64,000 bases of DNA, taken from NCBI GenBank assembly GCA_033344735.1, contig JAWPMW010000001.1, positions 806,001 through 870,000 on the forward strand, written 5' to 3'. The DNA comes from Gammaproteobacteria bacterium. GTDB lineage: Bacteria; Pseudomonadota; Gammaproteobacteria; UBA4575. The translations under genes were made by a program, and so were the position numbers. Of the stretch, positions 47,244 to 55,498 are shown in pieces. The notes under the pieces were generated by a model that worked only from the letters and a program-made list of their open reading frames with translations, had not been told where the DNA came from and ran no database searches. Positions within the stretch are counted from its first letter, which is position 1, and every line of letters begins with the position of its first letter.

Positions 47244-48347
47244 TTAGCCTTTATTATTATCAAGCTGACCTTGCTGCAAAAACATTGTGGTAGTGGGGAA
47301 TGCCATTTCCGCCCCATTCTCTACAACAATATCCGAAATCTTCAACAATACATCTTGCTTAACCTCATGAAAATGAACCCAATTTGTAGTCTTAGTAAAT
47401 GTGTATATAAAGAAGTCGACAGATGATTCATTAAATGCATTAAAGTTAACAATCATAGTTTGCATTTGATCTATTTCTTCATGCGCTTTAAGCATAGCTT
47501 TGACATCTTCAACAATGCGATTCATTTGAGTGACATCATCGTAACGCAAGCCGATGGTTTCATAAATACGTCGATGTGACATACGTGAAGGGTTTTCGAC
47601 TGCTATGGTTGCAAAAATAGAATTTGGGACATATAAAGGGCGCTTATCAAATGTTCGTATTACAGTGAGACGCCATCCAATAGACTCTACAGTACCTTCA
47701 ATTTGTCTATCTGGAGAACGAATCCAATCGCCTACAGTAAATGGGCGATCCAAATAAATCATTAAGCCACCAAAGAAATTAGACAATAAATCTTTAGCGG
47801 CAAAACCTATAGCAATACCACCAATTCCGCCAAACGCCAAAACTCCTGACACACTAAAACCTAATGTTTGCAAAATAACTAATGCTGTAGTGATGAAAAT
47901 TGCAACTCTGATTAATTTTCCTATAGCATGTATCGATGTTTTATCTACTTGCTGTCCTGTTTGAAGTTTTTGCTTAATAGTTGCATTTTCCAATCTTGCT
48001 ACAAATGAAATCAGCGCCCACGATATCATCGCTGTAATTAATGTATAGCGGATTGGATTTATGTATTTAAAAATTTCCGCATCAGTTTGTGCACCTGCAA
48101 TTTGAGCTGCATAAGAAATTCCCAAAATAATAATCGTATAACGTAACGGCCTACGCACAGCATTGACCAAGGCATCATCCCAAGGATTGTATGTTGCTGC
48201 TGTCTTACCAGCCAACTTCGTGAGTACTCTTCTAGCAATAAATGCTAATATCAATACAACAAGTACAACCGCAAAGACTTCATAGATCCATGTATCAATC
48301 AAGTCATTTGCAATGATATTTTTTATACCTTCTAATAAGTCCTGCAT
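47244..48347 (-). CDS. MscS-family mechanosensitive channel
   Basis: A 367-residue channel with about four or five membrane helices. The pore helix is the Gly/Ala-rich VSGVLAFGGIGGIAIGFAAKDLLSNFFGGLMIYLDRPFTVGDWI, followed by the beta domain (GTVESIGWRLTVIRTFDKRPLYVPNSIFATIAVENPSRM) and a C-terminal alpha/beta domain. It opens under membrane tension and releases solutes on hypo-osmotic shock. 13 bp after nagZ and 6 bp before hpt. Confidence 0.93.
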   Translation of the reverse strand: MQDLLEGIKNIIANDLIDTWIYEVFAVVLVVLILAFIARRVLTKLAGKTAATYNPWDDALVNAVRRPLRYTIIILGISYAAQIAGAQTDAEIFKYINPIRYTLITAMISWALISFVARLENATIKQKLQTGQQVDKTSIHAIGKLIRVAIFITTALVILQTLGFSVSGVLAFGGIGGIAIGFAAKDLLSNFFGGLMIYLDRPFTVGDWIRSPDRQIEGTVESIGWRLTVIRTFDKRPLYVPNSIFATIAVENPSRMSHRRIYETIGLRYDDVTQMNRIVEDVKAMLKAHEEIDQMQTMIVNFNAFNESSVDFFIYTFTKTTNWVHFHEVKQDVLLKISDIVVENGAEMAFPTTTMFLQQGQLDNNKG

Positions 48348-48360
48348 AACATTATTTCTA

Positions 48361-49395
48361 CTATAAATTTAAAGACATACTTTTGTTGGTTTGATATGCA
48401 GCAATAAACTCATCAAGTGATGCTTGCTGCGCATTAGTCAACGGCTCAGGTGTTTTACCATGAAAGCGAGCCAAACGTAATTGGGAACTAGGATTATTGT
48501 AATTATCGAGATGATCAAGCGCAGGAGGAATATCTCCAGGGCTATTGCAAATCAATACCATATCCGAACCAGCATCTAAAGCAGCTTGCAAACGTACTTG
48601 GATGTCACCGATTACATGAGCTCCTTTCATAGACAAGTCATCACTGAAAATAACGCCTTCAAATTTTAGTCGATCTCGAAGTACACGAGTTAACCAATAT
48701 TTTGAAAAACTTGCAGGATTCTTGTCCACATGCTCATACACCACATGTGCAGACATTATTCCGGCTATCCCATGATCAACTAAACGTTGAAATGGAACCA
48801 TATCTGCCAATTGCAGATCATTTTCATAACGATAATCGACAGGACATTCGAAGTGTGAGTCCGCAATGACGGTACCATGACCAGGAAAGTGTTTACCCAC
48901 CGATTCCATACCACCTTTACGCAGGCCCAACATGAATTTACTTGCCAAAGCACTGACAGCATCAATATCGTGATGAAATGCCCGGTCACCTATTACCAAG
49001 CTTTCTCCGGTATCTAGATCCAATATTGGTGCAAATGTAAAATCAATCCCGATTTCACGTAGTTCAGTAGCTAACTTACATGCTAGACTTTCACTTAATA
49101 GTAAACCTCCTTTTGGATCTTTATCGTAGACCTCACCTAAACATCTCATTGGTGGAAACGCAGTAAATCCTTCACGAAATCGCTGTACGCGTCCTCCTTC
49201 CTGATCTACCGCAATTAATAACTTAGGCTTCTTTATTGAGTGAAGATCACTCACTAATGATGTTAGTTGCTCTTTATCTTGATAATTCCTAGTAAACAGA
49301 ATTACTCCTCCAACAGCAGAATGGGATAGCCATTGCCGTTCTTGAGGACTAATTTCAGTCCCCTGAAGATCTATCATTAACGGACCATTGCTCAT
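48361..49395 (-). CDS. nagZ: Beta-N-acetylhexosaminidase NagZ
   Basis: A 344-residue GH3 enzyme: LIDLQGTEISPQERQWLSHSAVGGVILFTRNY, IAVDQEGGRVQRFREGFTAFP, the catalytic loop KHFPGHGTVIADSH with its acid/base His, and VIFSDDLSMKGAHV holding the nucleophile Asp. It removes GlcNAc from anhydro-muropeptides in peptidoglycan recycling. First gene of the nagZ-mscS-hpt-mtiP unit. Confidence 0.96.
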   Translation of the reverse strand: MSNGPLMIDLQGTEISPQERQWLSHSAVGGVILFTRNYQDKEQLTSLVSDLHSIKKPKLLIAVDQEGGRVQRFREGFTAFPPMRCLGEVYDKDPKGGLLLSESLACKLATELREIGIDFTFAPILDLDTGESLVIGDRAFHHDIDAVSALASKFMLGLRKGGMESVGKHFPGHGTVIADSHFECPVDYRYENDLQLADMVPFQRLVDHGIAGIMSAHVVYEHVDKNPASFSKYWLTRVLRDRLKFEGVIFSDDLSMKGAHVIGDIQVRLQAALDAGSDMVLICNSPGDIPPALDHLDNYNNPSSQLRLARFHGKTPEPLTNAQQASLDEFIAAYQTNKSMSLNL

Positions 49396-49533
49396 TATTT
49401 AATTATAATCCAATGAGTTATAAGACTTTATAGAGATAAAATAAGAAATCTGACGCAATTGTATGGTGAAACTCATGCAAAGATAAGAGTTAAACTAACA
49501 GTTTGATACTTTACGGAATTGGTTGCTTCAGGT

Positions 49534-49566
49534 AAAAAAATAGGGCACCCATAACCGAGTGCCCTA
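49534..49566 (-). terminator. Rho-independent terminator of the candidate sRNA
   Basis: TAGGGCAC (49566-49559) pairs with GTGCCCTA (49548-49541) around a 10-nt loop, followed by TTTTTTT on the minus strand. No minus-strand gene lies upstream that would need it, apart from the candidate sRNA. Confidence 0.85.
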
Positions 49567-49624
49567 ACCAGGAGGAGTCGAGAATAACAACATGGCAATC
49601 AAATAAATTCTGATTGATGTTGTG
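49534..49624 (-). ncRNA. Candidate small RNA with exposed anti-Shine-Dalgarno motif
   Basis: A compact 91-nt unit in the 488-bp gap between nagZ and zapE. Upstream are TTGGCA (49659-49654) and TTTAGT (49636-49631) with 17-bp spacing, placing the 5' end near 49624. The RNA would begin with a 12-bp hairpin (49623-49612 with 49600-49587, 2-nt bulge). A single-stranded linker containing CUCCUCC (49577-49571) follows, and the RNA ends in an 8-bp terminator stem with seven U. No open reading frame is present. The layout is that of a trans-acting sRNA that blocks ribosome sites; I do not recognise a named family. Confidence 0.6.
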
Positions 49625-49744
49625 AGGCTCACTAAATATAAAAGCATTTATAATGCCAATAAGTATAAACTCTTTATAATCAAGGATTTATTAACTCACC
49701 TTATGATTTAAACTATAAATTAACAATTTAACTGCTACAAAATG

Positions 49745-49779
49745 TGGCAAATTTTTGCCGATTATGGCAATTATTGCCA
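49745..49779. promoter_or_regulatory. Four phased TGGCAA half-sites upstream of zapE
   Basis: TGGCAA (49745), TTGCC (49755), TGGCAA (49765) and TTGCCA (49774) alternate in orientation at 9-10 bp steps, forming two adjacent dyads (GGCAAA-tt-TTTGCC and TGGCAA-tta-TTGCCA). They end 104 bp before zapE. The phasing suggests cooperative binding of a dimeric regulator on one DNA face. The GG-to-GC spacing is one or two bases short of a sigma-54 promoter. Confidence 0.45.
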
Positions 49780-49883
49780 AAAACAACCTTTGGAACTCAC
49801 TGAAATTTAGTCATATTTTATCAAATATTGATTTAACTTAGACTTACAGAGAAAAGAATTCTTACTGTTCACTGACGCTCTTT

Positions 49884-50987
49884 ATGCCAAAAAAACGATA
49901 CCAAGCGGCACTTGATGCCAACGAATTGAGTTATGACAAGATGCAGATGAGAGTTGTTGATCGGCTCGAAGCTTTACACTCACAAGTTACGCAGCAAAAC
50001 ACAATTCGTGAAGAATCTATTGTCAACAAATTAACTGGTATTTTCCATCGCACAGGAAAGCAGAATCATAATAAACAAGGTTTATATATATGGGGCTCTG
50101 TAGGACGAGGTAAAACTTATTTAATGGATATATTTTACGATTGCTTACCTCTAGATAAAAAACTGCGCTTACACTTTCATCGTTTCATGCAAGAAATCCA
50201 TCATCAACTTCGAGACATCAATAATGAAGAAGAACCTTTAAAAATTGTTGCAGAGAGCTTCAAAAATCGGACTGATATTATTTGTCTAGATGAGTTATTC
50301 GTTTCTGATATCGGTGACGCAATGATTCTCGCCGGATTATTAGATGCATTTTTCTCTCAAGGTATCGTATTAGTTACAACCAGTAATTGTCACCCTAAAA
50401 ATTTATATAAAAATGGATTACAAAGACAAAAATTTCTACCTGCTATTGAACTGATTAAGCAAAATACAAGCATAATCGAATTGGGAGGCAAAACCGACCA
50501 TCGATTAGAATATTTAGAGCACGCGGATATATATCATCATCCACTAGATGAAAATGCGTATGAAATTATGCTGAACAACTTTATGCATGTATCTCCTGAA
50601 CCTGGTATAGAGAATGAATGCTTGTATATAGAAGGAAGAGAAATTCAATCAATCCGTTGTGCAGACGGTGCTGTGTGGTTATATTTTGCAGATTTATGTG
50701 ATGGTCCACGCAGTGCTGCAGATTATATTGAAATTGGACGTTGCTTTAATACTGTATTAATTTCAGAAACCCCTGTGTTAACTAATAATGATGATCTTGC
50801 ACGCCGTTTCATTACTGCAATCGATGAATTTTATGACCGTAACGTGAAAGTGATTATTTCCGCCGAGACAAGTGTTCATGAATTATACAAAGGGAAAAGA
50901 TTGTCTTTCGAATTTCAACGCACAATAAGTCGCTTACTTGAAATGCGATCTCATGATTACTTAGCACGACCACATAAATCTCTGTGA
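49884..50987 (+). CDS. zapE: Cell division ATPase ZapE (AFG1 family)
   Basis: A 367-residue AAA-type ATPase: N-terminal MPKKRYQAALDANELSYDKMQ, Walker A YIWGSVGRGKTYLMDIFYD, LHFHRFMQEIHHQL, Walker B IICLDELFVSDIGDAMIL, and TTSNCHPKNLYKNGLQRQKFLPAIELI. The C-terminal LSFEFQRTISRLLEMRSHDYL is typical. In E. coli ZapE acts at the Z-ring under stress. It is followed by mdh after a 56-bp gap. Confidence 0.94.
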   Translation: MPKKRYQAALDANELSYDKMQMRVVDRLEALHSQVTQQNTIREESIVNKLTGIFHRTGKQNHNKQGLYIWGSVGRGKTYLMDIFYDCLPLDKKLRLHFHRFMQEIHHQLRDINNEEEPLKIVAESFKNRTDIICLDELFVSDIGDAMILAGLLDAFFSQGIVLVTTSNCHPKNLYKNGLQRQKFLPAIELIKQNTSIIELGGKTDHRLEYLEHADIYHHPLDENAYEIMLNNFMHVSPEPGIENECLYIEGREIQSIRCADGAVWLYFADLCDGPRSAADYIEIGRCFNTVLISETPVLTNNDDLARRFITAIDEFYDRNVKVIISAETSVHELYKGKRLSFEFQRTISRLLEMRSHDYLARPHKSL

Positions 50988-51043
50988 CATAGCAAGTGTG
51001 TTTCGCTATTATTAGCGATCAAATTATTACGTGTGAGTTCATT

Positions 51044-52027
51044 ATGAAAAAACCAGTTACTGTAGCTATTACAGGTGCCGGAGGGAACATAGGGTACGCG
51101 ATAGCATTTCGCATAGCAGCAGGCAATCTATTTGGCCCAGACCAACCTGTTAACTTACACTTAATTGAAATAGAACCAGTGTTACCTGCATTGACCGGTG
51201 TAGTAATGGAACTAAATGATTGTGCGTTTCCTACATTAAATAAAATAGTCGCCACTGCAGATTTCTCAACCGGTTTTGGTGATGCTGATTACATTTTCCT
51301 AATTGGCTCTAGACCAAGAGGCAAAGGTATGGAAAGACAAGATTTATTAAGTGCAAATGGCGCAATATTTAAACCGACCGGAAAAGCGATTAGTGAAAAT
51401 GCAGCTAAAGATGTCCGCGTTTTAGTGGTCGGCAATCCTGCCAATACAAATGCGTTAATTGCGTTGCATAATGCACCAAATTTACAGTCCAACCAAATTA
51501 CCTCAATGATGCGTTTAGACCACAATCGGACTATTAGCATGCTATCTGAAAAAGTAGGCGTACATTCATCTGTTGTAAACAATGTGACTGTATGGGGAAA
51601 CCACTCCACTACTCAATTTCCTGATTTACAACATTGCACGATCAATGACAAAAAAGCTTATGATTTAATAGACATGAATTGGTATAAAAATGAATTTATT
51701 GAACGCGTACAAAAACGTGGTGCAGAAATTATTGAAGCCCGTGGTGCATCATCAGCAGCATCAGCAGCATCAGCAGCGATTGATCATATGCGTGATTGGG
51801 TATTAGGCTCAGATGGTGATAGCTGGGTAAGCATGGGTACCTATTCAACAGGGAGTTATGATGTCACTAGCGAATTAATGTATTCATTCCCTACACATTG
51901 CAATAATCGTGAATATCACACAATTACTAATTTAGATTTAGATGAATTTTCAAAAGAGATGATCGCGCTCTCTGAAAAAGAATTAATCAAAGAACGCGAT
52001 ATGATTAGGTGGTTACTTCGCGACTAA
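51044..52027 (+). CDS. mdh: Malate dehydrogenase (NAD), LDH/MDH type
   Basis: A 327-residue enzyme from the ATG at 51044 (MKKPVTVAITGAGGNIGYAIAFRI, the NAD-binding fold); a longer frame from 50996 adds no family sequence. It carries LLSANGAIFKPTGKAISENA, VLVVGNPANTNALIAL, MMRLDHNRTISMLSEKVG with catalytic Asp-Arg, and NVTVWGNHSTTQFPDL with the active His. The Ala/Ser-rich SSAASAASAAIDH is a normal family segment. It interconverts malate and oxaloacetate in the TCA cycle. Confidence 0.96.
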   Translation: MKKPVTVAITGAGGNIGYAIAFRIAAGNLFGPDQPVNLHLIEIEPVLPALTGVVMELNDCAFPTLNKIVATADFSTGFGDADYIFLIGSRPRGKGMERQDLLSANGAIFKPTGKAISENAAKDVRVLVVGNPANTNALIALHNAPNLQSNQITSMMRLDHNRTISMLSEKVGVHSSVVNNVTVWGNHSTTQFPDLQHCTINDKKAYDLIDMNWYKNEFIERVQKRGAEIIEARGASSAASAASAAIDHMRDWVLGSDGDSWVSMGTYSTGSYDVTSELMYSFPTHCNNREYHTITNLDLDEFSKEMIALSEKELIKERDMIRWLLRD

Positions 52028-52043
52028 TTTACAAATAAGAAAA

Positions 52044-52904
52044 TTATAAATTAACTCCCTTCCACTCAGTCACAAAGTCATTAATATATTTTGCGACCTC
52101 ATCAGGTCGATCTTCTTGTACCCAATGGCCTGCTCGCTCAATGTATTGCACTCGAGTTGGACCTGATATTCTTTCTTTTAATTTTTCTGCTGCTGTTGCT
52201 GACATGAAATTATCATTCACGCCCCACATAACCATAGTAGGACAAGTAATTTTACTATGATCAACATCAGTATCTGAATTTTGCGGATCTGCTGAAATAC
52301 GAATTAATGACTTAAAGCCTGTCATTCCTGGCCCTCTTCCCCAGAACTGCAAATAATTTTGTTTGCAATTTTTATCTGTGAATGGCGATCCATCATAACT
52401 ACCCATACGCATCAATGCTGGAAATCCTGCAACTGCCTGCGCCATTGCCATTTGTAATACCTCGTCAGGCGCACCATCTAAGCCAGCTAGCGCTTCAACT
52501 TCACACACTGGCCATTGATCAAAACAAACTGGATTAATTAATACTAGTCGAGAAATATAATCACAATATTTAGTCGCAAAAACCTGAGCAACACCACCAC
52601 CATGATCGTGAGCAACAAGTATGACTTTTCCTTTTAGCCCCAAGCCTTCAATCACTCCTTTAATTGCCTCAGCTTGATTCATAAAGGAATGCTTGAACTC
52701 GTTTAATGGCATATCTGATTGGCCGTAACCAACCATATCCATTGCTAACGTGCGATATTTATCTTTTAGATTTTCTTGCACATGTCGCCATAGGCGTGCG
52801 TTAGTAGGTATACCATGCACCATTAATAATGTTTCATCCCCACTTCCACACTCTTCTATGTTTATATTTAATTTAAGGCCATCTACGCTGACTTCTTGTT
52901 TCAT
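52044..52904 (-). CDS. Alpha/beta hydrolase, haloalkane dehalogenase/epoxide hydrolase-like
   Basis: A 286-residue alpha/beta hydrolase. HGIPTNARLWRHV is the oxyanion-hole HG-x-P motif. The nucleophile elbow VAHDHGGGVAQ has Asp in place of Ser, as in dehalogenases and epoxide hydrolases. The acid lies around MVMWGVNDNFMS and the His in ERAGHWVQEDRPDEVAKYINDF. Substrate unknown. It is 25 bp downstream of a TetR regulator, which probably controls it. Confidence 0.85.
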   Translation of the reverse strand: MKQEVSVDGLKLNINIEECGSGDETLLMVHGIPTNARLWRHVQENLKDKYRTLAMDMVGYGQSDMPLNEFKHSFMNQAEAIKGVIEGLGLKGKVILVAHDHGGGVAQVFATKYCDYISRLVLINPVCFDQWPVCEVEALAGLDGAPDEVLQMAMAQAVAGFPALMRMGSYDGSPFTDKNCKQNYLQFWGRGPGMTGFKSLIRISADPQNSDTDVDHSKITCPTMVMWGVNDNFMSATAAEKLKERISGPTRVQYIERAGHWVQEDRPDEVAKYINDFVTEWKGVNL

Positions 52905-52929
52905 TTGAATTTCTCCTACTGTTTAGTGA

Positions 52930-53514
52930 TTATTTTTTTAATAAACTTTCTATTTGTAACACTATCCCATTTACTGAAGATTTATCGACATTCATTCGAC
53001 TCATAATGAACAATCCTTGCGCATTATTAAGAAGAAAATCAGCCGTAGTATCAATATCCAATTGAGTTGATATTTCATTAATTTTTTGTGAACGTGCCAA
53101 TGCATTTCTGAATACGGACCTCATATGCTGAAGCGTAATATTAACTTGTGTTCTAACTTGGTTATCATGCTGGGCTAATTCAGCAATCGAATTAGTTACC
53201 AAACAACCCTGTATATCAGAATTCTTTAAAGCATCTTTTGCTCGTGCATGAAAATACTTACAAATTCCATCTTTTGGCGAAGAAGAATTTTCGATTAACG
53301 AAAAGTTTTTTACGATGATGTTTTTATGGTAGTGCTCAAGCACGCTTAGGAATAAATCACGTTTACTTTTAAACGTATCGTAGAGGCTCTGCCGACTAAT
53401 ACCCATCTCAGTCTCTAACCTTGGAATTGATGTTGCGCTATAACCCTTACGCCAAAATTCTCGCATCGCACAATCAAGCACCTGATTAAGTTCAAATTGT
53501 TTATTTCTACCCAT
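52930..53514 (-). CDS. TetR-family regulator
   Basis: A 194-residue regulator: N-terminal helix-turn-helix (LDCAMREFWRKGYSATSIPRLETEMGISRQSLYDTFKSKRDLFLSVLEHY), then a ligand domain (GCLVTNSIAELAQHDNQVRTQVN). The helix 1-3 pattern is that of the AcuR/NemR-like group that responds to small reactive compounds. A dyad 7 bp upstream suggests autoregulation, and it likely also represses the downstream hydrolase. Confidence 0.88.
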   Translation of the reverse strand: MGRNKQFELNQVLDCAMREFWRKGYSATSIPRLETEMGISRQSLYDTFKSKRDLFLSVLEHYHKNIIVKNFSLIENSSSPKDGICKYFHARAKDALKNSDIQGCLVTNSIAELAQHDNQVRTQVNITLQHMRSVFRNALARSQKINEISTQLDIDTTADFLLNNAQGLFIMSRMNVDKSSVNGIVLQIESLLKK

Positions 53515-53521
53515 TTGATAA

Positions 53522-53538
53522 TTAGTTTATCTAACTAA
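53522..53538. promoter_or_regulatory. Candidate TetR operator
   Basis: TTAGTT-N5-AACTAA lies 7 bp upstream of the TetR start codon. A short dyad of this form so close to a TetR gene is typical of autorepression. Confidence 0.45.
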
Positions 53539-53614
53539 AACGATGCAATAAATACAGACAATATATTCTAAATATTACTGGAATGATCTGTCAAATAATA
53601 ACTCTAGACAATAA

Positions 53615-53640
53615 AAAAAGCCCTTAAAAAAGGGCTTTTT
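53615..53640. terminator. Bidirectional terminator after the Rrf2 gene
   Basis: AAAAGCCCTT and AAGGGCTTTT pair around a 4-nt loop, with A- and T-runs on both sides, so it works in either direction. It ends the minus-strand Rrf2 unit and lies upstream of the TetR gene. Confidence 0.85.
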
Positions 53641-53697
53641 AAAATAAATTAAAATGATTACTATGCAGCTGAACGATCAGGATAATGATTCCCAGCA

Positions 53698-54144
53698 TCA
53701 TCTCCTACAGATCCATCTTGTTCTGACCCCCGCTTCAAGAAATTCTGGGCGATTAGCAAATTCTGCCAAAGTAATACCATTTAGAAAATCGTAAATTTTC
53801 TCACTTAACTCTTCCCAGAGCACATGAGTGACATATTTCTTTTCTAAATTAGGCTCAGCTGATACTTGCTGGTTTGTATTTGGACGGTACTCATCTATAG
53901 ACGAAATAATTTGAGCAACACTGATCTCACTCGGCACACGAGACAATTTATATCCGCCTCCTGGTCCACGTACACCAATCACTAATCCACTCTTACGCAA
54001 TTTAGCAAATAGCTGTTCTAAATAAGACAACGATATCCCTTGGCTTTGAGAAATTTCAGCCAATGTAACGGGTCGCACCTTATCATTGAGCGCAAGATCC
54101 ATCATTGCAGTAATAGCATGACGCGCTTTTGTTGATAACTTCAT
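53698..54144 (-). CDS. Rrf2-family regulator (IscR-like) lacking the Fe-S cysteines
   Basis: From the ATG at 54144 (AAGGTGG upstream) the product is 148 residues: MKLSTKARHAITAMMDLALN, winged helix LAEISQSQGISLSYLEQLFAKLRKSGLVIGVRGPGGGYKLSR (the IscR recognition region). The segment that in IscR holds the three cluster cysteines reads PNLEKKYVTHVLWEELSEKIYDFL, with none. The C-terminus FLEAGVRTRWICRR ends early; removing one base from the five-G run (53727-53731) would instead give an acidic tail EAGSEQDGSVGDDAG ending at 53661. Either a natural frameshift or an assembly error is possible. No isc genes are nearby. Confidence 0.8.
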   Translation of the reverse strand: MKLSTKARHAITAMMDLALNDKVRPVTLAEISQSQGISLSYLEQLFAKLRKSGLVIGVRGPGGGYKLSRVPSEISVAQIISSIDEYRPNTNQQVSAEPNLEKKYVTHVLWEELSEKIYDFLNGITLAEFANRPEFLEAGVRTRWICRR

Positions 54145-54338
54145 TTTGACCACCTTTCTACCTAGAAATTTATTCCTACAACTATGTTATTAGTGTGTAA
54201 TTTTCGTATCTGGTTTCATTAAATTTAGATATATTTTAATTTCGCTAAAATAGTATCCATTTAGCGCCATATAAATGATCCATTGAATAACCAATAAATG
54301 GTCTATATTACGGTACATTAATGGATTAATTGTATAAT

Positions 54339-54806
54339 TTATATACAATTAATTCGACTCATTTCTGCGTCAAAGACATGGCCCTGTGCTATACAAAAGC
54401 TTAACCACTTATATAAGAACCGATTATCTTTCCATTTATTACTTAAACGGCTAGGTTTAGCCTGAGTGACTAATGATTTCTTGGATTCACGGTGCAGCAC
54501 TTCTGCCTGCATGGCGTCAAAATATACTTTTATCAGTAAGTTAGGTAATTCTTTAATCTGATTGGTTTTCTTATCAGTAAATCGGTAGGTGAGATTTAAT
54601 GTGATGGTGTACTTAGTCCGTTCTACTACTTGTAAATGCAAATCTAGAGCATTGTTTACTCGCGAGTAACTATATTCATTCAATGCATTAAAATTACCAC
54701 ATAACCTTCTGAGTTTTATGTAATTATTTTCATAGACTTCCATCAAACCGGCAAATGTATTTGGGTCCGGGTGAGGAATTCTCGCGAAATTATTCGAGCA
54801 TCGCAT
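54339..54806 (-). CDS. DUF1249 family protein (YqiB-like)
   Basis: A 155-residue cytoplasmic protein: PDPNTFAGLMEVYENNYIKLRRLCGNF, VVERTKYTITLNLTYRF, LPNLLIKVYFDAMQAEVL, and a C-terminal KWKDNRFLYKWLSFCIAQGHVFD. These match the YqiB/DUF1249 pattern (L-R-L-L-P, VVE-T-YT, P-x-v-R-l-Y-D-A-A-V, N-FL-W-L-C-L-GH). Function unknown. It follows the ygfX gene by 35 bp. Confidence 0.82.
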   Translation of the reverse strand: MRCSNNFARIPHPDPNTFAGLMEVYENNYIKLRRLCGNFNALNEYSYSRVNNALDLHLQVVERTKYTITLNLTYRFTDKKTNQIKELPNLLIKVYFDAMQAEVLHRESKKSLVTQAKPSRLSNKWKDNRFLYKWLSFCIAQGHVFDAEMSRINCI

Positions 54807-54841
54807 AGTTGATTTTCATTGTTCTTTAAGTGAATAACTAA

Positions 54842-55255
54842 TTAGTTAAATATTCCTGGACAAATTATACATCGGCGTAATTGAAAATATCTTTCAGTAG
54901 GCATCGAATCTACTCCAATTATCACACTTGTGCTGGCACCATCCGATGCACGCAGAATTAGCCAAACAAATGAGTTATTGAGAGAGATATACGTTACTGA
55001 ATTATAGCGTCGCCATTGATGCTTATCCGATGAAATACTCCAGCATTGAACTTTGGGTTCATATTTTAGGAAATAATGGCTGCGAGCCCAGGTGAAAATC
55101 TGCCATACCATTGATGCAAAGATAGCTATCACTAAACTTAGACAAATGAAAGCCGGCATTTCAAAGCTAAGCGCACAAAATATTGTAAATGCATGGACTA
55201 TAAAAATGTATGCAGCCACATAACGTGAGGGTTTAATTTCAAAAGATTGAATCAA
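54842..55255 (-). CDS. ygfX: YgfX-like membrane protein
   Basis: A 137-residue protein with two adjacent membrane helices (residues 11-32 and 34-55) and a soluble C-terminal domain. It overlaps the sdhE stop by 4 bp. Its position after sdhE, its length and two-helix layout match YgfX (CptA), described as a toxin acting on cell division with YgfY, though SdhE is now known as the succinate dehydrogenase flavinylation factor. The primary sequence is divergent, so the call rests partly on position. Confidence 0.7.
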   Translation of the reverse strand: MIQSFEIKPSRYVAAYIFIVHAFTIFCALSFEMPAFICLSLVIAIFASMVWQIFTWARSHYFLKYEPKVQCWSISSDKHQWRRYNSVTYISLNNSFVWLILRASDGASTSVIIGVDSMPTERYFQLRRCIICPGIFN

Positions 55256-55494
55256 ATTGAATGAATTTTACCCACGATAGCAGTGATATGAGGATCGTTT
55301 ACTTGTTTATCCCGAGTGAGTATCTCATGTAACTCAGGGTCTTGTAGCGTCAGTAGTTGCGCGAACGCACTTTGTTCGTGTTGTGAAGCACTTGAATAGA
55401 AATGCTCAAGATAACGTGTTGTCAACGTATCGAGCTCTTTTGTTCCACGTCTACAACGCCAGCGTAGTTTAGATAGGTCAGGAGCGCCTGACAT
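55252..55494 (-). CDS. sdhE: FAD assembly factor SdhE
   Basis: An 80-residue protein with the SdhE signature LSKLRWRCRRGTKELDTLTTRYLEHFY (the RGxxE motif that contacts the flavoprotein) and LLTLQDPELHEILT. It promotes covalent FAD attachment to SdhA. It sits 4 bp after sdhB, making an sdhCDAB-sdhE-ygfX unit. Confidence 0.93.
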   Translation of the reverse strand: MSGAPDLSKLRWRCRRGTKELDTLTTRYLEHFYSSASQHEQSAFAQLLTLQDPELHEILTRDKQVNDPHITAIVGKIHSI

Positions 55495-55498
55495 AAGA

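Noticed and set aside
49745-49759. Sigma-54 promoter before zapE
   Set aside because: TGGCA and TTGC are present but the GG-to-GC distance is 9 bp (8 in the second copy) instead of 10.
51745-51780. GCATCA-type short tandem repeat in mdh
   Set aside because: It encodes the normal Ala/Ser-rich SSAASAASAAIDH segment of malate dehydrogenases, so it is not a special repeat.
54328-54350. AATTGTAT / ATACAATT inverted repeat at the end of the DUF1249 gene as a terminator
   Set aside because: The stem is all weak A-T pairs apart from one G-C, overlaps the stop codon and has no U-tract.
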